Assembly: GCA_964602735.1 (NCBI GenBank)
Contig: CAZRRV010000003.1
Span: 1-64,000 of the forward strand
Source of the DNA: CAZRRV01 sp964602735
Lineage (GTDB): Bacteria > Bacillota > Clostridia > Oscillospirales > Acutalibacteraceae
Length of the DNA: 64,000 bases
Direction: 5' to 3'
Part shown: in pieces, positions 38,287-47,084 of the stretch
Position numbering within the stretch: position 1 is the first letter of the stretch
Layout: each line of letters opens with the position of its first letter
Notes under the pieces: model-generated
What the model saw: the letters and a program-made list of their open reading frames with translations, nothing else
What the model was told of the DNA's origin: nothing
The model's database searches: none
Program-made: the position numbers and the translations under genes

Positions 38287-40532
38287 TGTCGGTGTTTGAG
38301 CGCTACGCGCCTTTTGTGCAAAATTTCATCTACCGCAACGGATGGGAAAATCTGCGCGCGATACAGGTGGCGGCGGCGGACGCCGTGTTCAACACCGACG
38401 ATAATCTGCTGCTTACGGCGTCGACCGCGTCGGGGAAAACCGAAGCGGCGTTCTTTCCGATATTAACCCTTTTCTCCGAGGATCCCCCGCGATCGGTGGG
38501 AGCGCTTTACATAGGTCCGCTTAAGGCGCTGATAAACGACCAGTTTTCAAGACTTACGGATTTATGCGGGGAGGCGCGGATACCCGTGTGGCACTGGCAC
38601 GGCGATGTGGCGCAGTCGCAGAAAGATAAAATGCTGCGCAACCCCTCGGGAATATTGCAAATCACCCCCGAATCGCTCGAATCGCTGTTAATGCACAAAC
38701 ACGCTATTATACCGAAACTGTTTTGCGACCTGCGCTTTGTGATTATCGACGAAGTGCACTCGCTGCTGAGAGGGGATCGCGGCGGGCAAACCCTGTGCCT
38801 GATTGAGCGCCTGTCACGTCTGGCGGGATGTAATCCGAGGCGGATCGGTCTGTCCGCGACAATAGGCGACCCCGAGGCGACGGGAAAATTCCTGTCGAAC
38901 GGGACGGGGCGAAAAACCTTAATACCGCGGACGGAATCGCAGGGAGAAACATGGCGGCTCTCGATGGAACATTTTTATGTAACCGGCGCCAAAGAACACA
39001 GGCTGCCGCGCGAAGTCCCCGATAAGAGCGAATCCGAACCCGCAAGCGATCCCGCCCCCGAAAGCGCCGACCCGGGCATCGGCTATATCTTCGAACATAC
39101 ACGGGGTAAAAAATGCCTTGTGTTCGTTAATTCACGCGAAGAATGCGAAGCGGTAACCACCGCTCTGCGCCGATATTGTGAGATTAAAGGGGAACCCGAC
39201 CGATTTTTAATCCACCACGGAAATCTTTCAGCCGCCTACCGCGAAACCGCCGAGGAAATAATGAAAGACGACGGGCAGTTACAGACAACGGTCACCACGG
39301 CTACGCTCGAACTTGGCATTGACATAGGGCGGCTCGAACGCGCTTTCCAAATCGACGCGCCGTTTACCGTATCCGCTTTCCTGCAGCGCATGGGGCGAAC
39401 CGGAAGACGCGGGCAGCCGCCGGAAATGCGGTTCGTAATCCGGGAAGATCCGCCCGAACCCCGGGCGATGCTGCCGACAACGGTTCCGTGGAAGCTTCTG
39501 CAGGCGGCGGCACTGGTTCAGATTTATCTGGAAGAACGTTTCGTGGAACCGCCGCGGCTCAACCGTCTGCCGTACAGCCTTCTGTATCACCAGACGATGA
39601 GCACGCTGGCCTCGGGAGGGGAAATGACCCCGGCCGAACTTGCCTCCCGCGTGCTTACGCTGTCGTATTTTCACAGAGTTTCAAAAGACGATTTCCGCTT
39701 AATGCTCCGCCATCTTATCGATACGGATCACATACAGAGAACCGAAGAGGGCGGCCTTATCGTAGGGCTTGCGGGAGAACGGCAGATAAATTCGTTCCGC
39801 TTTTACGCGGTGTTCCGGGAAGACGAGGAGTTCACGGTGCGCGACGAATCGCAGGAACTGGGAACGGTGGTCTATCCCCCTCCCCCCGGAGAAAAAATCG
39901 CCATTGCGGGACATGTATGGCTCGTTGAGGAGGTTGACCGTAAGCGGCACCTCGTTTACTGCACGATGGTAAAGGGTACCGTGCCGGCATATTTCGGCGA
40001 GTGCCCCGGCGATATAAACACGAAAATTTTAGAGCGGATGCGCGGAGTTCTGAAGGAAAATAAAATTTATCCGTATCTCTCGAAAAACGCCGAGGCGCGG
40101 CTTACGCAGGCAAGACACACGGCAAAACTCTCGGGAGTGGCAGACAAACCGCTGATATGCCTCGGAGGGCAGATGTGGTGCCTGTTCCCGTGGCTCGGAA
40201 CCTACGCTTTTTTGGCGCTTGAACGCTTTATTAAATTAAAATGCGGAGATAAGCTCGGCATTTCCGGCTTAAATTCATCGCGGCCTTATTTTATTCAATT
40301 CAAAATGAAAGCGGACGCACAGACATTTTTCCGCGTGCTTACCGAAACGGCCGCACAGCCGCTTGATCCGATGGAGCTCGTATACCGCAACGAAGTGCCG
40401 GTGTTCGATAAATACGATGAATTTCTGCCCGAGGAACTGGTAAAAAAAGGCTTTGCCTACGGCGTACTCGATATTGACGGAATGCGCGCGCGCATATCGG
40501 AATGGAGCCGGCAAACGGAAGGACGGATATAA
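38286..40532 (+). CDS. sngC: DEAD/DEAH helicase, Shango component SngC-like (Lhr type)
   Basis: A 748-residue superfamily 2 helicase. Motif I is TASTASGKTEAAFFP, motif Ia LYIGPLKALINDQF, motif II VIIDEVHSLL (DEVH), motif III GLSATIG, and motif VI FLQRMGRTGRRGQ; a glutamate-rich insert lies between the two RecA-like halves. The last 280 residues hold a winged-helix and Lhr-type C-terminal region. Helicases of this type accompany DUF2791 ATPases in both BREX-related and Shango loci. Its start shares a base with the sngB-like stop and its stop shares a base with the small downstream gene. Confidence 0.88.
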   Translation: MSVFERYAPFVQNFIYRNGWENLRAIQVAAADAVFNTDDNLLLTASTASGKTEAAFFPILTLFSEDPPRSVGALYIGPLKALINDQFSRLTDLCGEARIPVWHWHGDVAQSQKDKMLRNPSGILQITPESLESLLMHKHAIIPKLFCDLRFVIIDEVHSLLRGDRGGQTLCLIERLSRLAGCNPRRIGLSATIGDPEATGKFLSNGTGRKTLIPRTESQGETWRLSMEHFYVTGAKEHRLPREVPDKSESEPASDPAPESADPGIGYIFEHTRGKKCLVFVNSREECEAVTTALRRYCEIKGEPDRFLIHHGNLSAAYRETAEEIMKDDGQLQTTVTTATLELGIDIGRLERAFQIDAPFTVSAFLQRMGRTGRRGQPPEMRFVIREDPPEPRAMLPTTVPWKLLQAAALVQIYLEERFVEPPRLNRLPYSLLYHQTMSTLASGGEMTPAELASRVLTLSYFHRVSKDDFRLMLRHLIDTDHIQRTEEGGLIVGLAGERQINSFRFYAVFREDEEFTVRDESQELGTVVYPPPPGEKIAIAGHVWLVEEVDRKRHLVYCTMVKGTVPAYFGECPGDINTKILERMRGVLKENKIYPYLSKNAEARLTQARHTAKLSGVADKPLICLGGQMWCLFPWLGTYAFLALERFIKLKCGDKLGISGLNSSRPYFIQFKMKADAQTFFRVLTETAAQPLDPMELVYRNEVPVFDKYDEFLPEELVKKGFAYGVLDIDGMRARISEWSRQTEGRI

Positions 40533-40879
40533 TGAACAAAAAATGCAAAGAGCAAATCAATCTGCTCATCGCGCAATGCACCGAAATCCAGGCGAAATCG
40601 GACGAGGAAAGTGCTCGGAACAGGCGCGCCGAAGCCGAGATAACGCGGTTAAAAGAAGAAATTGCCGCGTTAAAGGAAGAAATAGCGCGGTACCAAAAAC
40701 CCGCTCCGTCTCCCGCGCCGGACGAACCGTCGCCGGAGCCGGCCGCAGGCGGAGAACCCGGGCAGGATCCGGCGGAGGATTACTCGGAGGCACCGTTGAA
40801 AGCGGTTATCAGACCCGTTCGCCGGGAAAAGGCAAAAATCACAGCAATACCGCGCGACAGCGGCGGCTCGGATACATAG
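40532..40879 (+). CDS. Small coiled-coil protein coupled to the Shango-like genes
   Basis: A 115-residue protein whose ATG at 40532 shares the final A of the helicase stop (TAATG), so it is translationally coupled. Residues 1-50 are a heptad-rich coiled coil (EIQAKSDEESARNRRAEAEI, ITRLKEEIAALKEEIARY). This is followed by a Pro/Glu/Ala-rich disordered stretch and a basic tail (IRPVRREKAKITAIPRD). It has no signal or membrane segment. I know of no named Shango component like it. It may be a fourth subunit or regulator, or a passenger; the tight coupling favours a role with the helicase. Confidence 0.7.
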   Translation: MNKKCKEQINLLIAQCTEIQAKSDEESARNRRAEAEITRLKEEIAALKEEIARYQKPAPSPAPDEPSPEPAAGGEPGQDPAEDYSEAPLKAVIRPVRREKAKITAIPRDSGGSDT

Positions 40880-41062
40880 CCGGGTTTTTCGCCGGACAGA
40901 CGGCACCGGACAACCGCCGGGTTTCGGGGATTTTCGCGGAAATCCCGGCTTGCGGAACGGCGCCGGCATCCGGGAGGGCGGTAAAAAAGTTAACGGATCG
41001 TTATTATTAACCGGGTGCCGTTACGGTTAAAACGGAATACAAAATGTCACGGAGGGATTACC

Positions 41063-42733
41063 ATGGATTACAGGGAAAAATACGAACACTGGCTGGAGCA
41101 CGCCGACGCGGAAACACGCTCGGAGCTCGCAGATCTCGACGAGGGGGAAATATACGACAGATTTTACACGGATATGGCGTTCGGAACGGCGGGGCTGCGC
41201 GGAATCATCGGTGCCGGCACAAACAGGTTAAACAAATATACAATCAGAAAAACAACGGCGGGTCTGGCAAATTATATTAAAGAAATGGGCCCGGATGCCT
41301 GCCGCAGAGGTATTGTTATAGCTCACGACAACCGGCGCAAAAGCGATGAGTTTTCGATTGAAACGGCGAAAATACTCGCCGCAAACGGAATTACGGCCTA
41401 TCTGTTCGACTCTCTGCGGCCGACGCCGGAACTTTCATTCGCCGTAAGGTATCTCCGCACGGCGGGAGGGGTAATGATAACCGCCTCGCACAATCCTCCC
41501 GAATACAACGGATACAAGGTTTACGACGCCAACGGATGCCAACTCGTTGAACGCTACTGCGACCGGGTAACCGAAAAAATCGGAGAAATAAGCGATGAAC
41601 TCGCAATCGTTACCGCGAGTGAAGAGCAGGCGGGAAAGTACATTAAGCGAGTTCCCGACGAGGTTGATGAAAAATATTACGACCGGGTTATGTCGATTTC
41701 ACTGTGCGATAAAAGCGAACGGGCGCCAATCAAGGCGGTTTATTCCCCCCAGCACGGAACCGGGAACATTCCGGTTCGGACAGTGCTGAAACGGCAGGGG
41801 TACGATATTTACCCCGTTTTGTCGCAGTGCGAACCGGATCCGGATTTTTCGGGAACGGAAAGTCCGAACCCCGAAATTCCGGCCGCGTACAAGGCGGCGG
41901 TGGAACTTGCCGAAAAAGAGAACGCCGACATCGCCATTACGACCGATCCCGACTGCGACCGCCTCGGCGTCGCGGTGCTGCAAAACGGCAGTTACCTGCT
42001 TATGACCGGCAATCAGTCGGCCGCGGTGATACTGCGGTATATTCTGGAGCAGCGCGCCAAGAAGAATCTTCTACCCCAAAACGCCGTGATGATCAACACC
42101 GTCGTTACATCCGACCTCGGGGATCGGATCTGCGAAAAATACGGCGTAAAAGTTGTAAAAACACTGACAGGCTTCAAGTATATTGGTGACAAAATCGCGG
42201 AATACGAAAAAACCGGCAAATATAATTTCGTGTTCGGATACGAGGAAAGCTACGGCTGCCTGATTTCCGATTTTGTCCGCGACAAAGACGCTGTGCAGGC
42301 GAGCCTGATGCTTTGCGAAGCGGCGGCGTATTACAAGAAACGGGGCAAAACACTCTACGACGCGTTAAACGACATATACCGCGAGTTCGGCTATACCGAA
42401 GACGCGCTCGATAATATCGTTCTGAAGGGCGCCGACGGGCCGAAAAAAACAGCGGCGCTTCTACAGAACCTGAGAGAAAACCCGCCTGCATCGGTCGGCG
42501 GGCTGACCGTAACCCGTATTGAAGATTTTGAAACAGAGGAAATGGCAAGCCGCAGTTTTCCGAAATCGAATGTGTTGAAGTTTATTTTTGACGACGGCAG
42601 CTGGTGCGCGGTGCGGCCGAGCGGCACCGAACCGAAATGCAAATATTATTACGGGATAAACGCGCCCGGAAAAAAAGAGGCGGCGGAAAAACTCGAAAGT
42701 ATGCGCGAAACTTTCGAACCGCGGAAAATTTAA
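41063..42733 (+). CDS. Phosphoglucomutase/phosphomannomutase family
   Basis: A 556-residue alpha-phosphohexomutase, probably converting glucose 1-phosphate and glucose 6-phosphate. The ATG at 41063 has GGAGG upstream. The phosphoserine loop is TASHNPPEYNGYK, the metal loop TTDPDCDRLG, the sugar loop GYEESYG, and the phosphate loop RPSGTEPKCKYY at the C-terminus; FGTAGLRGIIGAGTNR near residue 40 is typical of the clostridial and Bacillus PgcA type. It follows a 183-base gap after the coiled-coil gene, so it is likely a separate unit, followed 9 bases later by a phosphatase gene. Confidence 0.93.
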   Translation: MDYREKYEHWLEHADAETRSELADLDEGEIYDRFYTDMAFGTAGLRGIIGAGTNRLNKYTIRKTTAGLANYIKEMGPDACRRGIVIAHDNRRKSDEFSIETAKILAANGITAYLFDSLRPTPELSFAVRYLRTAGGVMITASHNPPEYNGYKVYDANGCQLVERYCDRVTEKIGEISDELAIVTASEEQAGKYIKRVPDEVDEKYYDRVMSISLCDKSERAPIKAVYSPQHGTGNIPVRTVLKRQGYDIYPVLSQCEPDPDFSGTESPNPEIPAAYKAAVELAEKENADIAITTDPDCDRLGVAVLQNGSYLLMTGNQSAAVILRYILEQRAKKNLLPQNAVMINTVVTSDLGDRICEKYGVKVVKTLTGFKYIGDKIAEYEKTGKYNFVFGYEESYGCLISDFVRDKDAVQASLMLCEAAAYYKKRGKTLYDALNDIYREFGYTEDALDNIVLKGADGPKKTAALLQNLRENPPASVGGLTVTRIEDFETEEMASRSFPKSNVLKFIFDDGSWCAVRPSGTEPKCKYYYGINAPGKKEAAEKLESMRETFEPRKI

Positions 42734-42742
42734 GGGGTTCGC

Positions 42743-43462
42743 ATGAATTTGCATTATGCCGTAAGCGATATTCACGGCTGTTACGGGCAGTATCTTGAAC
42801 TGCTTGACAGGATACGGTTCTGCGAAAGCGACACGCTGTTCGTGCTCGGAGACTGTGTTGACAGAGGGCCGGAACCGATAAAACTCCTGTTAGACATGAT
42901 GAACCGCCCGAATGTGTTCCCGATAACGGGCAATCACGATCTGCTGGCGCGTTATATTTTAGGGCAGTTTTCAACCGAGATTACCGAATCGAGCATAGAG
43001 CGGGTGCTTAACAAAGAACTGTTTTCACTGCTCGCCGACTGGCTTGCGGACGGCGGGGAACCAACATGGTCGGAATTCAAAAAACTTTCCGTAGAGCGGC
43101 GCGGAGATGTTCTGGATTATCTGGAAAACGATTTTTCGACATTCGAAGAAATAACGGTTAAAGGGAACACATATCTTATGCTGCACGGCGGATTGGAACC
43201 GTTTGACAAACAAAAGACGCCCGAGCAGTACGACATCGGAACGATTCTTTTTTCGCGGCCGGATTACAATACACCTTATTATCCCGATAAATTCACGATA
43301 ACCGGTCACACTCCCACAATAAACGAGCCCGGCAACGACGGCAGGATAATAAGAAGGAACAATCATATAGCAATCGATTGCGGCTGTGTTTTCGGCGGAC
43401 GGCTCGCGGCGTTCTGCCTCGATACAGGCGAAGAATTTTATGTTGACGGCATAGGAAAATAA
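42743..43462 (+). CDS. Serine/threonine-phosphatase-like metallophosphoesterase
   Basis: A 239-residue metal-dependent phosphatase of the PPP type. The full set of metal ligands is present: YAVSDIHGCYGQ, LGDCVDRGPE, TGNHDLLARY, LMLHGGLEPF and ITGHTPT. Relatives include lambda phosphatase-like protein phosphatases and ApaH-like diadenosine tetraphosphate hydrolases; the substrate cannot be told from sequence. The gene is 9 bases after phosphoglucomutase and is closed by a bidirectional terminator. Confidence 0.9.
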   Translation: MNLHYAVSDIHGCYGQYLELLDRIRFCESDTLFVLGDCVDRGPEPIKLLLDMMNRPNVFPITGNHDLLARYILGQFSTEITESSIERVLNKELFSLLADWLADGGEPTWSEFKKLSVERRGDVLDYLENDFSTFEEITVKGNTYLMLHGGLEPFDKQKTPEQYDIGTILFSRPDYNTPYYPDKFTITGHTPTINEPGNDGRIIRRNNHIAIDCGCVFGGRLAAFCLDTGEEFYVDGIGK

Positions 43463-43487
43463 AAGATTTTGGCGTTCTCTCGGAAAA

Positions 43488-43547
43488 CGCCCCGAAAGGC
43501 CGGGTATTATACCGTTTCGGTTGACCTTTCGGGGCGGTTTTCTGTTT
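43488..43547 (+). terminator. Bidirectional terminator between convergent units
   Basis: CGCCCCGAAAGG (43488-43499) and its complement (43525-43536) form a perfect 12-base stem over a 25-base loop. T-rich tails follow on both strands (GTTTTCTGTTT on plus, GTTTTCC on minus), so it can end both the phosphatase transcript and the DUF1854 transcript. Confidence 0.75.
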
Positions 43548-43630
43548 CACTGTGCGGCAAACTTAATCAACGCCGCTCGGTACGCATCCGTGCGCACATA
43601 ATGGTCGTGCTGCCGGTTCGGCGGAACCGG

Positions 43631-44119
43631 CTATATCTGCGGCAAAATACGGTGCAGACTTTTTTTATCGAGAGCCGATAAATCGGGAATTTCGTAACGG
43701 TTATCGCTTGTATCGACAATCAAAACGCGATTCGGAGACATTGTAATTATATCGTGCTGGCGGTTTTGTATTTCGAACTCGCGGGGGCCGTGATCGGTTT
43801 CAACGGAGAATGTGATTCTGCCGAATTTTTCGGTGATCGAATTGATTTCCGTTATGCGAGGAATCATATAATACTCGCGGAGAACATCGTCGAGCGTTTC
43901 GCTGTCTTCTTTTGTCATACCCCCGGCGCTTCTGATAATCGCGACCTCTTCTTCATTTTCGTTGATAAGCGCAATGTATTTATACGCGTTGCTGAGAGGA
44001 AACAGCCTGTGCGGAGCGACATTTTCGTATACCGTGCCGTCTGCCGTTTCAACATCAACCAGCAGTCCTTCTTTTCTTTTTACGCTTTTGACCCCGTCGA
44101 TATAATTATGTTCCGTCAT
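43631..44119 (-). CDS. DUF1854-domain protein
   Basis: A 162-residue protein with GGGAGG 8 bases before the ATG at 44119. The frame extends upstream but without a ribosome site. The sequence has the features of DUF1854: an N-terminal strand-rich part (GTVYENVAPHRLFPLSNAYKYIALINENEEEVAII), then YYMIPRITEINSITEKFGRITFSVETDHGPREFEI and a C-terminal ILIVDTSDNRYEIPDL. DUF1854 genes are normally found beside an ABC exporter of the kind encoded upstream at 44483-46729. Here a 181-base repeat separates the two. It probably works with the exporter, in a role that is not known. Confidence 0.8.
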   Translation of the reverse strand: MTEHNYIDGVKSVKRKEGLLVDVETADGTVYENVAPHRLFPLSNAYKYIALINENEEEVAIIRSAGGMTKEDSETLDDVLREYYMIPRITEINSITEKFGRITFSVETDHGPREFEIQNRQHDIITMSPNRVLIVDTSDNRYEIPDLSALDKKSLHRILPQI

Positions 44120-44150
44120 ACCGATCGCCTCCCGGTTGGGAAATAAAACT

Positions 44151-44331
44151 TTAAGGCAATACCGCATAATGAATGTGCGTCAGATGCGCCGTCAGATTTT
44201 CCGTTAAGAGAAAGCAAAAAGCGCATGGAATACTTTGTGTATTTACGAGCATTTTTGTGAAATATAACTAAAAATATGCAAGCATATGACGTGCAAAGCC
44301 GCCAGGCGGTCATTATGCGGTGTTGCCTTAA
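44151..44331 (-). repeat. Dispersed repeat, copy B (181 bases)
   Basis: Second copy of the repeat, inverted relative to A and C. It has the best-kept ends: TTAAGGCAATACCGCATAAT on the left and the near-complement ATTATGCGGTGTTGCCTTAA on the right, so both ends carry TTAA. Its right-hand TTAA supplies the TAA stop of the ABC exporter gene once the false gap at 44383-44482 is merged. It separates that gene from its DUF1854 partner. Confidence 0.85.
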
Positions 44332-44537
44332 TGCAACAGTTCCGACATTTCCCTGTCGCCCATCGACTGCATTTCAACCAGANNNNNNNNNNNNNNNNNN
44401 NNNNNNNNNNNNNNNNNNNNNNNNNNNNNNNNNNNNNNNNNNNNNNNNNNNNNNNNNNNNNNNNNNNNNNNNNNNNNNNNNNTTAATGCAACAGTTCCGA
44501 CATTTCCCTGTCGCCCATCGACTGCATTTCAACCAGA
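44328..44537. other. False scaffold gap: 100 N between identical 55-base ends
   Basis: Positions 44383-44482 are N. The 55 bases at 44328-44382 and 44483-44537 are identical. As at 4875-5084, this is an unmerged contig overlap. The break falls at the end of a dispersed repeat, which explains why the assembly graph branched here. Confidence 0.9.
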
Positions 44538-46729
44538 CTGTAGTATTTGCCTTCCTTTCTCATAAGCTCTTCCCGGGTGCCGAATTCCACGATTTCGCCG
44601 TTATCAACCACAATAATCTTGTTCGCTTTCGACAGTGTTGAAAGCCGGTGCGCGATCATAATGGTCGTGCGCCCGCTGATTAAGCGCTCGATAGCCTCCT
44701 GGATAAGATGTTCGGTTTCGGAATCGACCGACGCGGTTGCCTCGTCGAAAATAAGTATGCTCGGGTTTTTCAACACCGCCCTCGCTATCGACACACGCTG
44801 CCGTTCACCGCCGGAAAGCCCGGTGCCGCGCTCGCCGAGCATGGTATCGTACGCGTCGGGCAGTTTTTCGATAAATGTATGAGCGTTGGCGATGTCCGCC
44901 GCCCGTATTACATCTTCGACGGTGGCGTCGGGGCTGCCGTATGAAATGTTGTTATATACCGTATCCCGGAACATCATAGGTTCCTGCTGAACATAACCTA
45001 TCGAATTGCGGTAGGAATCGAGATCGATATTGCGAATATTCGTGCCGTCGAGCAGAATTTCCCCCTCGTAATCATCGTAAAACCTGAGTATAAGATTTAT
45101 AAGCGTTGATTTGCCGGATCCCGTTGTTCCGACAATTCCCACTATATCGCCCGGTTCGATAACAAAGTTGATTTCGTCAAGCACCTTTTTTGATTTATCG
45201 AAAGAAAAATTCACGTGCCGGAACTCGAATCTTCCTTTAATATTCGCGGGCAGATTGCCTTTGCCGAGATCCGGCTCCGGCTCGGCGTCGATAATATCGA
45301 ACAGACGCTCGGCGGATGTCATGGCGCTTTGATACGAATCGTTTAAGTTGGCGAAAAAGTTCACCGGATTATAAAACATCGACGCGTATGATATAAACGA
45401 CACTAAAAGGCCGAGTGAAATCTTATCGGGCGACTGGATTACCCATCGACCGCCGAACGCCCATATAAGCAGTGAGCCGCACGCGGTGAAGAAATTAACG
45501 GCTGCGGGAAATATGTTGATGACCGCCGATGCTTTCATATCCTCGTGCAGCCATCGCCCGTTATACGCCTCGAAGTTTTTGATGGCGCGCTCTTCGTTGG
45601 AGAACGATTTAACCACGCGAATACCGGGCAGGGAATCGGAAAGCACCGAATTTACGGAAGACCACCGTCTCCATATACGGCGGTAGACGGGATTGATTTT
45701 TTTGCTGAAAATCCGCGTGCCGATAACAACGAGAGGAATCGGGGCGAGCGAAAGCAATGTAAGTTTGACGTTCATCGAAAACATTATCGCTATTATGCCT
45801 ATCATTGTACAGAACTGCACAACGGCCTCCTGCGATATGCGAAGCATAAAATTCTTCAGATTATCCACATCGTTGCCGATTCTCGATATTATCGAGCCTA
45901 TACTCGTTTTATCGTAGAAATTCATCGGCAGGAACTGTGCCTTGCGGTAAACATCGTTGCGCACTTCGGTAAGCAGTTTGTCGCTCGTGACGCGCATCAA
46001 ATGCCCTCTCAACGCGCCTATGGAATATGAGACAAGATAAATAACCAGCAATGATATTACAACATAGGTTAACGAGTTTATCTTCCCTCCGGGGATAATG
46101 TCGTCAACAAGGATTTTTGTTAAATACGGAGGAACCATGGTCGCGGCGGTCGATATAAGCGCGAGCAGAACACACAGCACAAGCATACCGGAATACGGCT
46201 TGACATACGCCAGAAGTTTTGCCATAACATGCTTTTTCCCTTTGCAGTAAAAGCATTCCGCGCCGGGGCGGCTTAAAATCCTGCCGCATTTCGGGCACCG
46301 GGTTTTCAATTTATCGAACGAGGCTTTGCAGGCTTCAAGTTCCGACGCTCTGTTTTTGCCGGCTTTAACATTCGTTAAAAACACCGCAGCCGCCTCGGCG
46401 AGAACCGCGACGGAAAAGGTGAACCTTAAAACGGGAATATCTCTCCCCTGCTCCGTCACAAAAAATTCGGCGTTGCCGTACATACGGTCGACCTTGAAAG
46501 CGTCGACTTTGTTCCAGGTTTTAATCAACAGCCCTTTCGGATGACCCGGATCGAAGCAGAACAGCCGGCGGTCGGTTACTATCATCGCGGTTTCGCAGTA
46601 TTTCGCCGTAAGGTCGAGATCCGCCGCCAGCGCGAACAGCGGCTTCTCCCCCCGTTCAAGCAATGCCTCAACCCGTTCGGTATATACATACGGAATATCG
46701 CGGTTGGTGAAAAAATCGTTGCCGAACAT
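44483..46729 (-). CDS. ABC exporter with N-terminal PH-like domain and zinc ribbon
   Basis: A 748-residue half-exporter. Residues 1-140 are a small strand-rich domain (PH-like by appearance), followed by a zinc ribbon CPKCGR...CFYCKGKK (about 144-165). The six-helix type I exporter core (about 170-475) is followed by the ATPase: Walker A GTTGSGKSTLINL, signature LSGGERQRVSIARAV, Walker B ILIFDEATASVD and the switch His in MIAHRLSTL. It is the partner type normally seen with DUF1854 genes. The substrate is unknown; lipid, peptide or drug export is possible. The stop codon is contributed by the end of repeat copy B. Confidence 0.88.
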   Translation of the reverse strand: MFGNDFFTNRDIPYVYTERVEALLERGEKPLFALAADLDLTAKYCETAMIVTDRRLFCFDPGHPKGLLIKTWNKVDAFKVDRMYGNAEFFVTEQGRDIPVLRFTFSVAVLAEAAAVFLTNVKAGKNRASELEACKASFDKLKTRCPKCGRILSRPGAECFYCKGKKHVMAKLLAYVKPYSGMLVLCVLLALISTAATMVPPYLTKILVDDIIPGGKINSLTYVVISLLVIYLVSYSIGALRGHLMRVTSDKLLTEVRNDVYRKAQFLPMNFYDKTSIGSIISRIGNDVDNLKNFMLRISQEAVVQFCTMIGIIAIMFSMNVKLTLLSLAPIPLVVIGTRIFSKKINPVYRRIWRRWSSVNSVLSDSLPGIRVVKSFSNEERAIKNFEAYNGRWLHEDMKASAVINIFPAAVNFFTACGSLLIWAFGGRWVIQSPDKISLGLLVSFISYASMFYNPVNFFANLNDSYQSAMTSAERLFDIIDAEPEPDLGKGNLPANIKGRFEFRHVNFSFDKSKKVLDEINFVIEPGDIVGIVGTTGSGKSTLINLILRFYDDYEGEILLDGTNIRNIDLDSYRNSIGYVQQEPMMFRDTVYNNISYGSPDATVEDVIRAADIANAHTFIEKLPDAYDTMLGERGTGLSGGERQRVSIARAVLKNPSILIFDEATASVDSETEHLIQEAIERLISGRTTIMIAHRLSTLSKANKIIVVDNGEIVEFGTREELMRKEGKYYSLVEMQSMGDREMSELLH

Positions 46730-46887
46730 ATACCGTCCCCTCCGTCAATGCCGGATTACATAAAAAAGGAAACAGCCGAACAAACGGAAACAAAAAATGT
46801 TTTACAGTCTATTCAACAGTCTCCTTCAATGTTCGCGCGCCTGCGCAAAACAGTACACGAAAAGAGCCACTTTATTTAACCGCAATA

Positions 46888-46916
46888 CTTATATCACGAA
46901 TATTTTAATATGTCAA
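46888..46916 (-). promoter_or_regulatory. Promoter of the ABC exporter gene
   Basis: A perfect TTGACA and TATAAG on the minus strand with a 17-base spacer. The leader to the ATG at 46729 is about 150 bases. Confidence 0.75.
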
Positions 46917-46985
46917 CCGCTTTTTTGAAAAAAAATAAAAAAATCCGAATGTCGCGAAATATCGTCGGGTAAACGGCCGTTATCG

Positions 46986-47053
46986 GCGCCCGCGCGCCGC
47001 GTAAGCGGCGGGCGAGCGAAGCTCGCCGCGCGGCGCAGCCGCGCCGCGGGCGC
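46986..47053. repeat. Perfect four-stem junction (cloverleaf-like inverted repeats)
   Basis: An outer 9-base stem GCGCCCGCG/CGCGGGCGC (46986-46994 with 47045-47053) encloses three adjoining hairpins without any unpaired base between them: CGCCGC/GCGGCG with a GTAA loop (46995-47010), GGCGAGC/GCTCGCC with a GAA loop (47011-47027), and GCGCGGC/GCCGCGC with a GCA loop (47028-47044). All 29 pairs are Watson-Crick. It is not followed by a clear T-run on the minus strand, so it is not a standard terminator of the AraC gene. It may be a mobile palindromic element, a folded RNA, or a DNA cruciform. Confidence 0.8.
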
Positions 47054-47084
47054 GGGTGTAAGCGCCGGTTTTTAATTTCCGCGG

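Larger units (their letters stand above)
46730..47084. other. Regulatory intergenic region with promoter and four-stem junction
   Basis: A 355-base gap between the exporter start and the AraC gene end. It holds the exporter promoter (46888-46916), a leader of about 150 bases with no structure that I recognise, an A/T-rich block near 46920-46950, and the G+C-rich four-stem structure at 46986-47053. Confidence 0.7.

Noticed and set aside
35486..40532. BREX system
   Set aside because: The ATPase and helicase resemble BrxD and BrxHI, but there is no brxC, pglX methylase or pglZ gene, and the TerB-domain protein fits Shango instead.
44276..44641. Open frames spanning the second N run on the plus strand
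   Set aside because: They consist of repeat sequence, unknown bases and the antisense of the exporter gene.
46986..47053. tRNA or standard terminator
   Set aside because: The four stems lack tRNA loop sequences and an anticodon arm of normal size, and no T-run follows directly on the minus strand.
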